Assembly: GCA_033852135.1 (NCBI GenBank)
Contig: JAWSVB010000008.1
Coordinates: 124,001 to 188,000, forward strand
Direction: 5' to 3'
Length of the DNA stretch: 64,000 nucleotides
Source of the DNA: QZLE01 sp033852135
GTDB taxonomy: Bacteria > Pseudomonadota > Gammaproteobacteria > QZLD01
In this document: positions 35,813-44,259 of the stretch, one piece after another
How the letters are laid out: each line of letters opens with the position of its first letter
Numbering within the stretch: the first letter of the stretch is position 1
Notes under the pieces: generated by a model
What the model was told of the DNA's origin: nothing
Databases searched by the model: none
Seen by the model: only the letters and a program-made list of their open reading frames with translations
Position numbers and translations under genes: made by a program

Positions 35813-36307
35813 ATGATCATTCGAAAACTACGATTGAACCGAAGTTGGTCTCAGGAGCATTTAGCTGAGATTAGTGGTTTAAGCACAAGAACTATCCAGC
35901 GTATTGAGCGAGGCCAAAATCCAAGTTTGGAATCACTCAAATCACTTGCTGCAGTTTTCGAAATTGATGCCTCCGAACTATCTAAAGCTTTTAATGTTAA
36001 AGAGGAGTTACCAATGGAAGATAAACAAGAGGAACTTCAAGTTTCATCTGCCGAGACTGAAGCCATGGAATACGTCAAAGATATCAAGGGTTTTTATTCC
36101 CATTTAATAAAATATGTTGTCGTAATTTCAATTCTTGCACTTATAGATATAGTTACAAGCCCAGGTAAGCTCTGGTTCTATTGGCCAGCAATGGGCTGGG
36201 GAATTGGTTTATTTATGCACGGGATGAGTGTATTTGAAATTATGAGTTTTTTTGGCCCCAAGTGGGAAAAAAAACAAGTTGAAAAACGGATGAGAAAATC
36301 ACGTTAA
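35813..36307 (+). CDS. HTH (XRE) regulator fused to a 2TM domain
   Basis: From the ATG at 35813 (AGGAG seven bases upstream) the product is 164 residues: an XRE-type helix-turn-helix (RKLRLNRSWSQEHLAEISG, then LSTRTIQRIERGQNPSLESL), an acidic linker, and a C-terminal 2TM domain (about 105-150) with IDIVTSPGKLWFYWPAMGWG. It is a membrane-anchored DNA-binding protein, a known arrangement in bacteria (HTH plus 2TM). The frame runs further upstream to 35723, but those 30 residues have no ribosome site and lie before the conserved HTH start. Its target genes are unknown; the divergent DUF2238 gene is a candidate. Confidence 0.85.
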   Translation: MIIRKLRLNRSWSQEHLAEISGLSTRTIQRIERGQNPSLESLKSLAAVFEIDASELSKAFNVKEELPMEDKQEELQVSSAETEAMEYVKDIKGFYSHLIKYVVVISILALIDIVTSPGKLWFYWPAMGWGIGLFMHGMSVFEIMSFFGPKWEKKQVEKRMRKSR

Positions 36308-36336
36308 TTAAACTAGTAAAACGCATTAATATTAGT

Positions 36337-36370
36337 AAAAGCGCCACTACAGTAAAATAATGGCGCTTTT
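36337..36370. terminator. Bidirectional terminator between HTH-2TM and rapA
   Basis: AAAAGCGCCA, a 14-base loop and TGGCGCTTTT form a 10-bp perfect stem with flanking A and T runs. It lies between two convergent genes, 30 bases after the regulator stop and six bases beyond the rapA stop, so it can serve both strands. Confidence 0.85.
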
Positions 36371-36375
36371 AAAAT

Positions 36376-39216
36376 TTATTTATTAACTATCAACCTTGCT
36401 GCTTGTAACTGCATACCTGCTCTATCAACATGATCTGTACAAGCTAAATACCTTGCCTGCAATATTTCAATCTCTTCAGTCCTGATTATTGGATTAACAC
36501 TTTGAAGTGCTTTTAACCGTTCAGACTCAGATTTTAAGCTATTTAGAGATTTATGAGCTTGTTCTTTGATCGTAGGAAGCTGCTTCTCTGCAATATTCTT
36601 ACTATGTTCGAACATTGTTTCTATTTCACTTCTGACTTTTTGTGAAACTGCTCTCGCTATCTTTTTCTTTACTGGCTCACATAGTTCATTGAGTTTGGCA
36701 TGATCAATAATTGAAGATAGATCTTTTCCTGATACGTCAATTAATACCCTAACAGGACAAAGAGGTAAATGAGAAGATAGTTGTAAATTTTTAGGTGCAA
36801 TAACGTCTGATGTATACCATGTTTCAAGCAAAATACTACCAGGAGGCAAAGCTCTAATGGATATTGTAGATACCGCAGCATTACCATGTTCAGATCCTAG
36901 TACCATCTCCATTGATTCATTAACCATTGGATGTTCCCAGCTTAAATACTCCATATCTTCACGGATTAGTGCATTTTCACGTTTAAAAGTAATGGTGTTT
37001 CCATCATCTTTTAAATACGGAAAATGATGATTTTGCATATGGTTGCTTGGTCTTATGATTATTGCATCTTCTGAATGATGCTCATGGTCTACTCCATATT
37101 GCTCAAATAGTTCCGTCATATAATCAGGTAGAACTTCACAATCATCTTCAAGCGCTATTTGCTCAATTAGGCTGTTTGCTATATCTGGTCGACATGAATT
37201 TAATTCAAGTAAACGATCTCTACCACCTTCAAGTTTTAATTGGGTTTCTTTTAGTACATTTTGCGTAGCTAAAATTAACTCTCCTAACTTCTCATCATTA
37301 CTTGAAAGCTGTTGAAGTAATTGATCAGCAAATTGTTCGTAAATTGAAAATCCTGAAGAGCAACTATTTTGAAATAGATTAAGACCTTCATTATACCAAT
37401 GATAAAGAACTTCCTGTGCTGTCTCTTCAATATAAGGAATATGAATTTTTATTGTTTCTTTCTGCCCTATCCGATCCAATCGACCAATTCTTTGTTCAAC
37501 CAGATCAGGGTTTAGCGGTAAGTCAAAAAGAACCAGATGACTAGCAAACTGAAAATTACGCCCTTCACTACCAATTTCAGAACATATCATCACTTGAGCA
37601 CCGCCATCGGTCTCAGCAAAATATGCAGCAGCTCTATCTCTCTCTAAGATTGTCAAACCTTCAAAAAATGAGGCGCTTCTTATACCTACATTTAGATTAA
37701 AGTATTTATCAAGCTCTACAGCTGTTTCTGCGTTGTGGCATATAACAAGTATCTTCTCTTGTTTTAACTCTTTAATCTTTTCAATTAACCATTGAACCCT
37801 TGGATCATATTTAATCCACTCTTCAACATCTAAGGTTGTTTCAGGGTAAAGCTTTTGGTCTAGGGGCTCATCGTTCTCAGATGCCGGAAGGTAAAAATCA
37901 GGTCGAGCTAGAGGGTAGCATTTAGGCTCTCTTACCGGAAAGCCTTGCTCTGCATTACGAACATTTCTAAATAGAACTCTTCCTGTTCCATGTCTATCTA
38001 GCAGTTGATTTATAATCTGGTCACACTCTTGGCTAAAATCAATATCAAACTGCTTACTTAACTCATCTTTCTGCTCTGTAGATAGTGCATCACCATTGAC
38101 CAGCAGTTCATTAATTATATTTGAAACCTTTTGGTAATTATCCTCTTCGAGCTTAAAAGCTTCCAAATCATGGAAGCGAGCAGGATCAAGTAGCTTTAAT
38201 CTACCAAAGTGGCTTTCAATACCAGCTTGTTCAGGCGTAGCTGTAAGAAGTAAGAGCCCTTTACTAACTTCTGACAACTGTTTGCAAAGAGTATAATCTT
38301 CACCTTCTTGTTCTGGACTCCAGTGCAAATGATGCGCCTCATCAATGACCACGATATCCCAGTCAGCAGATAATAAATCTGCATGTAGATCTTTGCGCTG
38401 CATTAGAAACTCTAAACTACAAATAATTCTCTGTTCGGATTCAAATGGGTTTTGCTCAACTTTTTCAACATCAAGCTCTTCATCTTCAGGATCTGCATCA
38501 ATCAAAGCTTCAGCATCAAGCCGAGATTGATCAAAAATAGAAAACGGAAGATTAAATCTTCGTAGCATCTCAACCAACCACTGATGGATTAGTGATTCAG
38601 GTACAACAACTAAAATCCTACTGGATTTTCCAGATATTACTTGGCTATGCAGAATCATTCCTGCTTCAATTGTTTTCCCTAGCCCAACTTCATCAGCCAA
38701 TAACACTCTAGGGGCATCGCGTTGTGCTACTTCATGCGCAATATAAATTTGATGTGGTAAAAGACTGGTACGAGAACCAAGGAGCCCTCTAACATTAGAT
38801 TGTTGCAGTCTATTTGTGTGCTCAATTGTCTGAACACGAAGTTCATATTCACAGTTCTTATCTACTTGGCCATTGAGCAAACGCTGAACAGGTGTTGTAT
38901 GGCGGGCAAAACTACTTAGACGAACCTCACAAAGAGCCTGATCCTTTCCTTCAGAATCACTACCGATGTACGTTATTAGCCCATCAAATTCATCAATATC
39001 ACTTACCTGAACCTGATTGCCTTCACTATCTTCAATAGTATCGCCAATGCAGTATTTTATTCTTGTAAGAGGTGCGTTATCAGAAGCATATGTTCTAGTA
39101 TCTTCTGCGGCAGGAAAACTTATACTTACTCTACGGTGATATACCTCGATAATGATTCCAATACCTAAATCTGGCTCCGCATGACTAACCCAACGCTGAC
39201 CAACTACAAACTCCAT
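36376..39216 (-). CDS. rapA: RNA polymerase-associated ATP-dependent helicase RapA
   Basis: A 946-residue Swi2/Snf2 ATPase nearly colinear with E. coli RapA: N-terminal VGQRWVSHAEPDLGIG (Tudor-like domain), PHQIYIAHEVA, Walker A LLADEVGLGKTIEAGM, DEAH box VVIDEAHHLHWS, LLTATPEQAG, GTGRVLFRN, CSEIGSEGRNFQFASH, EQRIGRLDRIGQ and C-terminal WEHPMV and ALQSVNPIIRTEE. RapA binds RNA polymerase and helps recycle it after transcription. The start is ATG 39216 with AAGG seven bases upstream; the TTG at 39222 is less likely. It is a single gene with a good bidirectional terminator, divergent from the polysaccharide locus. Confidence 0.97.
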   Translation of the reverse strand: MEFVVGQRWVSHAEPDLGIGIIIEVYHRRVSISFPAAEDTRTYASDNAPLTRIKYCIGDTIEDSEGNQVQVSDIDEFDGLITYIGSDSEGKDQALCEVRLSSFARHTTPVQRLLNGQVDKNCEYELRVQTIEHTNRLQQSNVRGLLGSRTSLLPHQIYIAHEVAQRDAPRVLLADEVGLGKTIEAGMILHSQVISGKSSRILVVVPESLIHQWLVEMLRRFNLPFSIFDQSRLDAEALIDADPEDEELDVEKVEQNPFESEQRIICSLEFLMQRKDLHADLLSADWDIVVIDEAHHLHWSPEQEGEDYTLCKQLSEVSKGLLLLTATPEQAGIESHFGRLKLLDPARFHDLEAFKLEEDNYQKVSNIINELLVNGDALSTEQKDELSKQFDIDFSQECDQIINQLLDRHGTGRVLFRNVRNAEQGFPVREPKCYPLARPDFYLPASENDEPLDQKLYPETTLDVEEWIKYDPRVQWLIEKIKELKQEKILVICHNAETAVELDKYFNLNVGIRSASFFEGLTILERDRAAAYFAETDGGAQVMICSEIGSEGRNFQFASHLVLFDLPLNPDLVEQRIGRLDRIGQKETIKIHIPYIEETAQEVLYHWYNEGLNLFQNSCSSGFSIYEQFADQLLQQLSSNDEKLGELILATQNVLKETQLKLEGGRDRLLELNSCRPDIANSLIEQIALEDDCEVLPDYMTELFEQYGVDHEHHSEDAIIIRPSNHMQNHHFPYLKDDGNTITFKRENALIREDMEYLSWEHPMVNESMEMVLGSEHGNAAVSTISIRALPPGSILLETWYTSDVIAPKNLQLSSHLPLCPVRVLIDVSGKDLSSIIDHAKLNELCEPVKKKIARAVSQKVRSEIETMFEHSKNIAEKQLPTIKEQAHKSLNSLKSESERLKALQSVNPIIRTEEIEILQARYLACTDHVDRAGMQLQAARLIVNK

Positions 39217-39388
39217 AAACAACCTTATATTTATATGAAAAAATGGAGGCGAATTATAGCATGAAGATTGTCTGATTTAAGCCTTATATCGCATATTTTA
39301 AAAGACAGCTTGAATTGGGTGTCATTAACATAGATATAACTGATAAATATGCTTAAATTTAACTATAGATTTAACTTTGGATTTAACT

Positions 39389-40783
39389 ATGCAAATCGCT
39401 GTACTAAAGCTAGCAAATAAAGATCTACCAGGGCTTCAAGACCACAAACAAATATATATCACAGAGTATATATCAGCCGAACAGATATCAGAGTCAGAAA
39501 CTAAGTTTGATGTCATCATTATTATTAGCGATATTGAGGATGAAATTTTACAAACTTCCACTTTTTTAAGGGGAAAAAATCATATAACCCCGATATATAT
39601 CGCCACTGGGCTAGATCAAGAAAAACTTAAGTACAATGCTTTAATTGATGGGTATTATGATAATTATGAACAATTTTATTCTCGTGCAACAGAGATACTA
39701 GAAATTGCCAACAGCCTCATTAACCGTGGCATTAATGATCTGGATAACAAAATATTAGAGTTTTTATTATGCAGGCCTGATTACATTGCAAAACCTGTAA
39801 AAAACTGGCAGTCACGAAAAGTATATACATACCCTATTCTTGATGTATTTGCTGATGAAGGCGCGGATACAGAGCAGTGGCTGCAAAGCCTTCACAATAG
39901 AGATCTGATAACTCAGGTTGAACTGATAGATCGCATTCGAGAGTGTCCATTTTGCGGGTCAGCACATCTTATTTTCATAGATATATGCCCAAACTGTCAA
40001 AGCATAGACATTGTAAATGTCCCATTTATTCATTGTTTTACCTGCGGCAATGTAGAGCCACAAGAAAAATTCATATCTGGCGATAGCTTAAATTGCCCTA
40101 GATGCAGATCGCACCTGCGTCATATTGGAGTTGACTACGATCGTCCACTGGAAAATCATCTATGCAATAGCTGTGGCCATATTTTTGAAGAGCCAGATAT
40201 TATTGCTAACTGTGCAGAATGTGGAACTAAATCAAAATCTGAAGATTTAATTGTTATTGAGAAATATAGCTTTCAACTTTCAGAGCATGGAAAAGTTGTC
40301 ACACAACACGATAGTCTCTCAGATGTTATTAGGGTTTTAGATAATATTAACTATGCTCATCTACCCTACTTTCAATTTGTCACAGATTGGTTGATTGCCA
40401 TGTACAAACGGCAAGATCAGATAGATTTTAGTATCGTAGGGCTCAATCTCGATAATATGACTCAGCTTATTAACATACTTGGACGCGGTAAAACATCAAT
40501 GCTTCTTCATGGTTTTGCAGAAAGATTGAGAGAATTAGTTAGAACTACAGATATATGTACCCGTAGTTCAGAATCACATTTTTGGCTGCTACTCCCTCAG
40601 ACAAATAGCAAAGGGTGCCAACTATTTAAAAAACGACTTGAAGATATTAAAGTAAGTTCAGAGCAAGAAGGTGGTGAGTCACTTTCGTTTATTGTTGAGT
40701 CATATAGCAGCGATGAAAATTTTCATACAGATGAAACTGCTGAGCTAATTATGGCCTCCATAAGCTCACGCCTCTCAAAATAA
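39389..40783 (+). CDS. TackOD1 zinc-ribbon protein with degenerate GGDEF domain
   Basis: A 464-residue cytoplasmic protein from the ATG at 39389 (a TTG at 39377 is possible). The N-terminal 120 residues are receiver-like (FDVIIIISD at the phospho-acceptor place). The centre (about 190-285) has six CxxC pairs: CPFC, CPNC, CFTC, CPRC, CNSC and CAEC, the zinc-ribbon pattern of TackOD1 (thaumarchaeal output domain 1). The last 145 residues have a GGDEF-like fold (IVGLNLDNM, LRELVRTTDIC) but SSESHF where GGDEF should be, so it is not a cyclase. It is the first gene of a four-gene polysaccharide-type locus, so it probably senses or relays a signal to the synthase. Confidence 0.82.
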   Translation: MQIAVLKLANKDLPGLQDHKQIYITEYISAEQISESETKFDVIIIISDIEDEILQTSTFLRGKNHITPIYIATGLDQEKLKYNALIDGYYDNYEQFYSRATEILEIANSLINRGINDLDNKILEFLLCRPDYIAKPVKNWQSRKVYTYPILDVFADEGADTEQWLQSLHNRDLITQVELIDRIRECPFCGSAHLIFIDICPNCQSIDIVNVPFIHCFTCGNVEPQEKFISGDSLNCPRCRSHLRHIGVDYDRPLENHLCNSCGHIFEEPDIIANCAECGTKSKSEDLIVIEKYSFQLSEHGKVVTQHDSLSDVIRVLDNINYAHLPYFQFVTDWLIAMYKRQDQIDFSIVGLNLDNMTQLINILGRGKTSMLLHGFAERLRELVRTTDICTRSSESHFWLLLPQTNSKGCQLFKKRLEDIKVSSEQEGGESLSFIVESYSSDENFHTDETAELIMASISSRLSK

Positions 40784-40792
40784 AGTGGTTGT

Positions 40793-42130
40793 ATGACATT
40801 ATTGGAAAAGATACATAAGACCATAATTTTCGTTTGCGAGCTTTTCGTCAATTTAGATGATTTGATTCTTGTAGCGCATAATTTCATCCCTTATGTATTA
40901 TTTCTTGAACTACCTTTTTATCTATTTGTTATTTTTGGGATATTAAAATATTACACACGGGTAAGTTTTGAAGAACCAAAAGATATCCTTTATTACCCAA
41001 AGGTTTCTTGTGTATTGCTATGTTATGCAGAAGGGGAAGATGTAACCAAAAGCATTAAATCACTTGCAGAGCAAATTTACCCAGGAAACATTGAAATTAT
41101 TGCTGTTATAGATGGTGCCATTCAAAATAGACATACATATAACGTTATAAAAAGAATGGAGTCGTATGTTAACAAGTTTCAGAATAGAAACCTTAAGATA
41201 GTTCCGAAATGGAAACGTGGAGGAAGGGTATCCTCTATTAATGCTGGAATGAATGTCTCATCTGGCCAGGTTTTAATGATTCTAGATGGAGACACATCAT
41301 TCGATAACAACATGGTAAGGAATGGTAGTAAACATTTTGCAGACAAAAATGTTGTAGCTGTTTCCGGCAATATTAGAGTTAGAAATTATAAGGAATCTCT
41401 AATTGCAAAACTCCAATCTCTGGAATACATGATATCTATTCAATCATGCAGACTAGGTTTAAGCGAGTTTAATACCGTTAATAATGTATCTGGTGCGTTT
41501 GGAATATTCAGGCGTAGCTTTGTTAAACACATCTATGGTTGGGATTCTGGAACCGCAGAAGATTTAGACCTTACTTTTAGAATTAAACAATACTTTGGAA
41601 AGCATAAGAACCTCAAAATTATATTTGAAAAAGATGCTATTGGGCACACAAACGTCCCAGCCACCATTAAAGACTTATTAGATCAGCGGTTACGTTGGGA
41701 CGGCGATCTTTACTGGCTATATTTTAGAAAACACCAAAGTGGTTTTGCTCCAAAGTTACTAGGCTGGATGAATTTTATCTCAATAATCTGGTATGGAATA
41801 CTGTTTCAAATAGTTATGCCATTCATGATTGCTGGATACACAGTTTACTCTACGTTTACTCAGCCAGGTTATTACACTACGGGAATACTAGTTCTCATAT
41901 ACGTCTTTTATCTAATTGTTGCCCTTGTATTTTTCTTACTCTCCTCTGTCTTACTATCTGAGAGGAAAAGCGATGATTTAAAAAAGATTTGGTTACTTCC
42001 ATTTTTTCCTATATATATGTTTTTAATTCGACTTTGGGCAGCAGTTTCAACTGTTGCTGAGTTGGTATTATATAGCAACAAATCATCCTCAATGGCTCCA
42101 TATTGGGTGCTCAAAAGGGTAAAATTTTAA
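40793..42130 (+). CDS. Processive-type family 2 glycosyltransferase
   Basis: A 445-residue membrane glycosyltransferase. A helix near residues 25-45, the GT-A domain (about 70-310) and about four helices after it. Catalytic motifs: DGA in AVIDGAIQ, D165-G-D167 in ILDGDTSF, E256-D257 in GTAEDLDL, and QRLRW at 298-302 (Q-x-x-R-W), which marks synthases that build and extrude a polymer, such as cellulose, hyaluronan and poly-N-acetylglucosamine synthases. No PilZ domain is present, so cyclic-di-GMP would not bind it in the BcsA way. It sits nine bases after the TackOD1 gene and overlaps (TAATG) the TolC-like gene. The sugar is not known. Confidence 0.9.
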   Translation: MTLLEKIHKTIIFVCELFVNLDDLILVAHNFIPYVLFLELPFYLFVIFGILKYYTRVSFEEPKDILYYPKVSCVLLCYAEGEDVTKSIKSLAEQIYPGNIEIIAVIDGAIQNRHTYNVIKRMESYVNKFQNRNLKIVPKWKRGGRVSSINAGMNVSSGQVLMILDGDTSFDNNMVRNGSKHFADKNVVAVSGNIRVRNYKESLIAKLQSLEYMISIQSCRLGLSEFNTVNNVSGAFGIFRRSFVKHIYGWDSGTAEDLDLTFRIKQYFGKHKNLKIIFEKDAIGHTNVPATIKDLLDQRLRWDGDLYWLYFRKHQSGFAPKLLGWMNFISIIWYGILFQIVMPFMIAGYTVYSTFTQPGYYTTGILVLIYVFYLIVALVFFLLSSVLLSERKSDDLKKIWLLPFFPIYMFLIRLWAAVSTVAELVLYSNKSSSMAPYWVLKRVKF

Positions 42131-44259
42131 TGAAAAATATACTTCTCATATCTGCACTATTGGTAGCTAGTAATTGCATACAAGCAATAGAGCGTATTAG
42201 TTTAGAACAGCTATTAGCTGAAAAAATAACTTCACCTCAACAGTCAATATCTAACACTAGGTTAAAAATCCATAATGAAACATTATCGCAAGCTCAGGCA
42301 GATGATGACTGGGAAGCATTTGGCTCTATTGGGGTGGCTCAAAATAGTGAACTTGTAACAGAAAATGAAGATAGAGAATATTCGAATATCGGTGGAACAA
42401 TTGGGCTTCGTTATCCATTATTTGGATCAATGGAAGCAAAAGAAAACCAGGTTAAACGAGCCACCTCTTCTATTGGCATAGAGTCTTATAACTTAACAAA
42501 AATAACTTATGATGATGATAGAGCTATCACAATAAACTATATAAATTATTGGAGCGCTCTTCTCAAAACGCTGGCAACAAGCCAGTTTCTTACTAAAAAA
42601 AATGATACCACTGAAAAATTAAAACAGCGCGTTGAAAAGGGATTGCTTTACCGCTCCGATTACTACGAATTCCAAAGTGCATTTGCACTAGCAGATAGAA
42701 ATCTGAGTGTTCATAAGCTTGAAAAGCAAAAATCTTTAAATAATATTGAAACAATTACCGGCTATGAGGTTGGTGATTTCATTCCAATCAAACCCAGTAT
42801 TAATGCTATCTGTTATGACAGCCAAAATATCTCCTATATTATTCAGCAAAACAATTTAGAGCTTAAACAGTTAGCTAAAGAGATCGAGTTAATAAAATCT
42901 ATACTTGAAAACTCAACTTGGAGCGGAATAGAGTCCGATTTTTCAATAAAACATAGCATAGGATATGAGACAAACCCTAATGGCGATACCAGTTCATTTG
43001 CCGCCTCAATTAATTTCCGTATGCCCCTGGATATTGGGCAATACAACCACTCAAGCAAACAGATTCTTAAATTTAAACTAGTGGAAAAAAGAGCTGAGTA
43101 TGATTTAAGACAAAATGAACTGAAACAACTTGCATTTAATCAATACCAAAACATGCTAACAAAGCGTGCAAACCTTGAGTTTCAATTCAATAGATTAAAT
43201 GGTACTGAGGATTCAAAAAAGCGCGAAGAGATGCGGTTTAAGATGATTGACGGTGATGTCATTGAAAAAGTTGTTCAGTCCAATATTAAGCATTACGTGC
43301 AAACTATCGATTATATAGAAGCACTGCGTCAATATCTGGTATCACAAGCATTAGCTAATATAGAATTAACTGTAAATTGCCATGCAAGAAATTATAAAGC
43401 CACCTATGATGCTCCATATTCAACTTATGAAATTGAAAATAGCTTTAAAAATACCGCTGTAAAAGATAAGAAAAAAACCAACAATATAGTTAATAGAGAG
43501 ACAAACTCCCTTTATGTCTGGAAAAGTGAACAGCTATTCAAACAAATAAAAAATAATCCATCATATTTTAAAGTACTCAATAACCATGGAGTTAATCGCC
43601 TTATAGTATCACTGGATGCAAGCCAGATTATGGATTACTCAAACACCCCTGCCCCTCTGTTGAAATTTATCAAAATGGCAGAAAGACATGATATTCATAT
43701 AGAACTATTATTAGGCGAACCAACCTGGATCTATCCAGAAAACAGGTATAAATTAGTTACTATTATTGAGAGCTTAAGTAATATTCCATTTAGAGGGATA
43801 CATCTAGATATAGAGCTAGATCAATTAGATGAGTCGACCCTTTCCAGACAAGAACAACAAGTCGATCTACTAAACACCATTAAACTGGTTACAAGAAAAA
43901 CAGACCTTCCTATAACACTGATAACTCATCCGCGTTATAGTGTGGCTACTGATGATTTTTGTCTGTTCTGTGAATTAGAAAAAACTTCTATTTTTGAAAT
44001 CTCACTCATGATCTATCGCAATAATTATCAAGCTGTAACTGCTGCAGCTTCAAAAATTATAGATGAATACCCTGGGATTAAATTTAGTATTTCCCAGAGC
44101 ATTGAAACTGGAATTAACTCAAATAATAGCTACAAACACCTAGATTATAATGAACTATCTACAGAAATGACTAAATTAAGATCTACGCTCTTACAATCCA
44201 ATTTTAATGGGATTGTAATCCAATCATGGAATGAATTTAAGGAGCTACTTCTACCATGA
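42130..44259 (+). CDS. TolC-like outer-membrane protein fused to a TIM-barrel-like domain
   Basis: From the ATG at 42130 (TAATG with the GT2 stop; AAGGG upstream) 709 residues: signal peptide ISALLVASNCIQA, a TolC/OEP-like region (about 30-425) of long coiled-coil helices with two repeats (for example LGLRYPLFGSMEAKENQ and INFRMPLDIGQYNHSSKQIL), a linker, then a domain of about 240 residues (about 465-709) that looks like a glycoside-hydrolase TIM barrel: RLIVSLDAS, HIELLLGEPTWIYPENRY, FRGIHLDIELDQLDE, PITLITHPRY and IVIQSWNEF, with aspartate and glutamate at strand ends. The barrel is probably periplasmic and may trim or guide the polymer. I do not know this fusion from a described system. 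Confidence 0.8.
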   Translation: MKNILLISALLVASNCIQAIERISLEQLLAEKITSPQQSISNTRLKIHNETLSQAQADDDWEAFGSIGVAQNSELVTENEDREYSNIGGTIGLRYPLFGSMEAKENQVKRATSSIGIESYNLTKITYDDDRAITINYINYWSALLKTLATSQFLTKKNDTTEKLKQRVEKGLLYRSDYYEFQSAFALADRNLSVHKLEKQKSLNNIETITGYEVGDFIPIKPSINAICYDSQNISYIIQQNNLELKQLAKEIELIKSILENSTWSGIESDFSIKHSIGYETNPNGDTSSFAASINFRMPLDIGQYNHSSKQILKFKLVEKRAEYDLRQNELKQLAFNQYQNMLTKRANLEFQFNRLNGTEDSKKREEMRFKMIDGDVIEKVVQSNIKHYVQTIDYIEALRQYLVSQALANIELTVNCHARNYKATYDAPYSTYEIENSFKNTAVKDKKKTNNIVNRETNSLYVWKSEQLFKQIKNNPSYFKVLNNHGVNRLIVSLDASQIMDYSNTPAPLLKFIKMAERHDIHIELLLGEPTWIYPENRYKLVTIIESLSNIPFRGIHLDIELDQLDESTLSRQEQQVDLLNTIKLVTRKTDLPITLITHPRYSVATDDFCLFCELEKTSIFEISLMIYRNNYQAVTAAASKIIDEYPGIKFSISQSIETGINSNNSYKHLDYNELSTEMTKLRSTLLQSNFNGIVIQSWNEFKELLLP

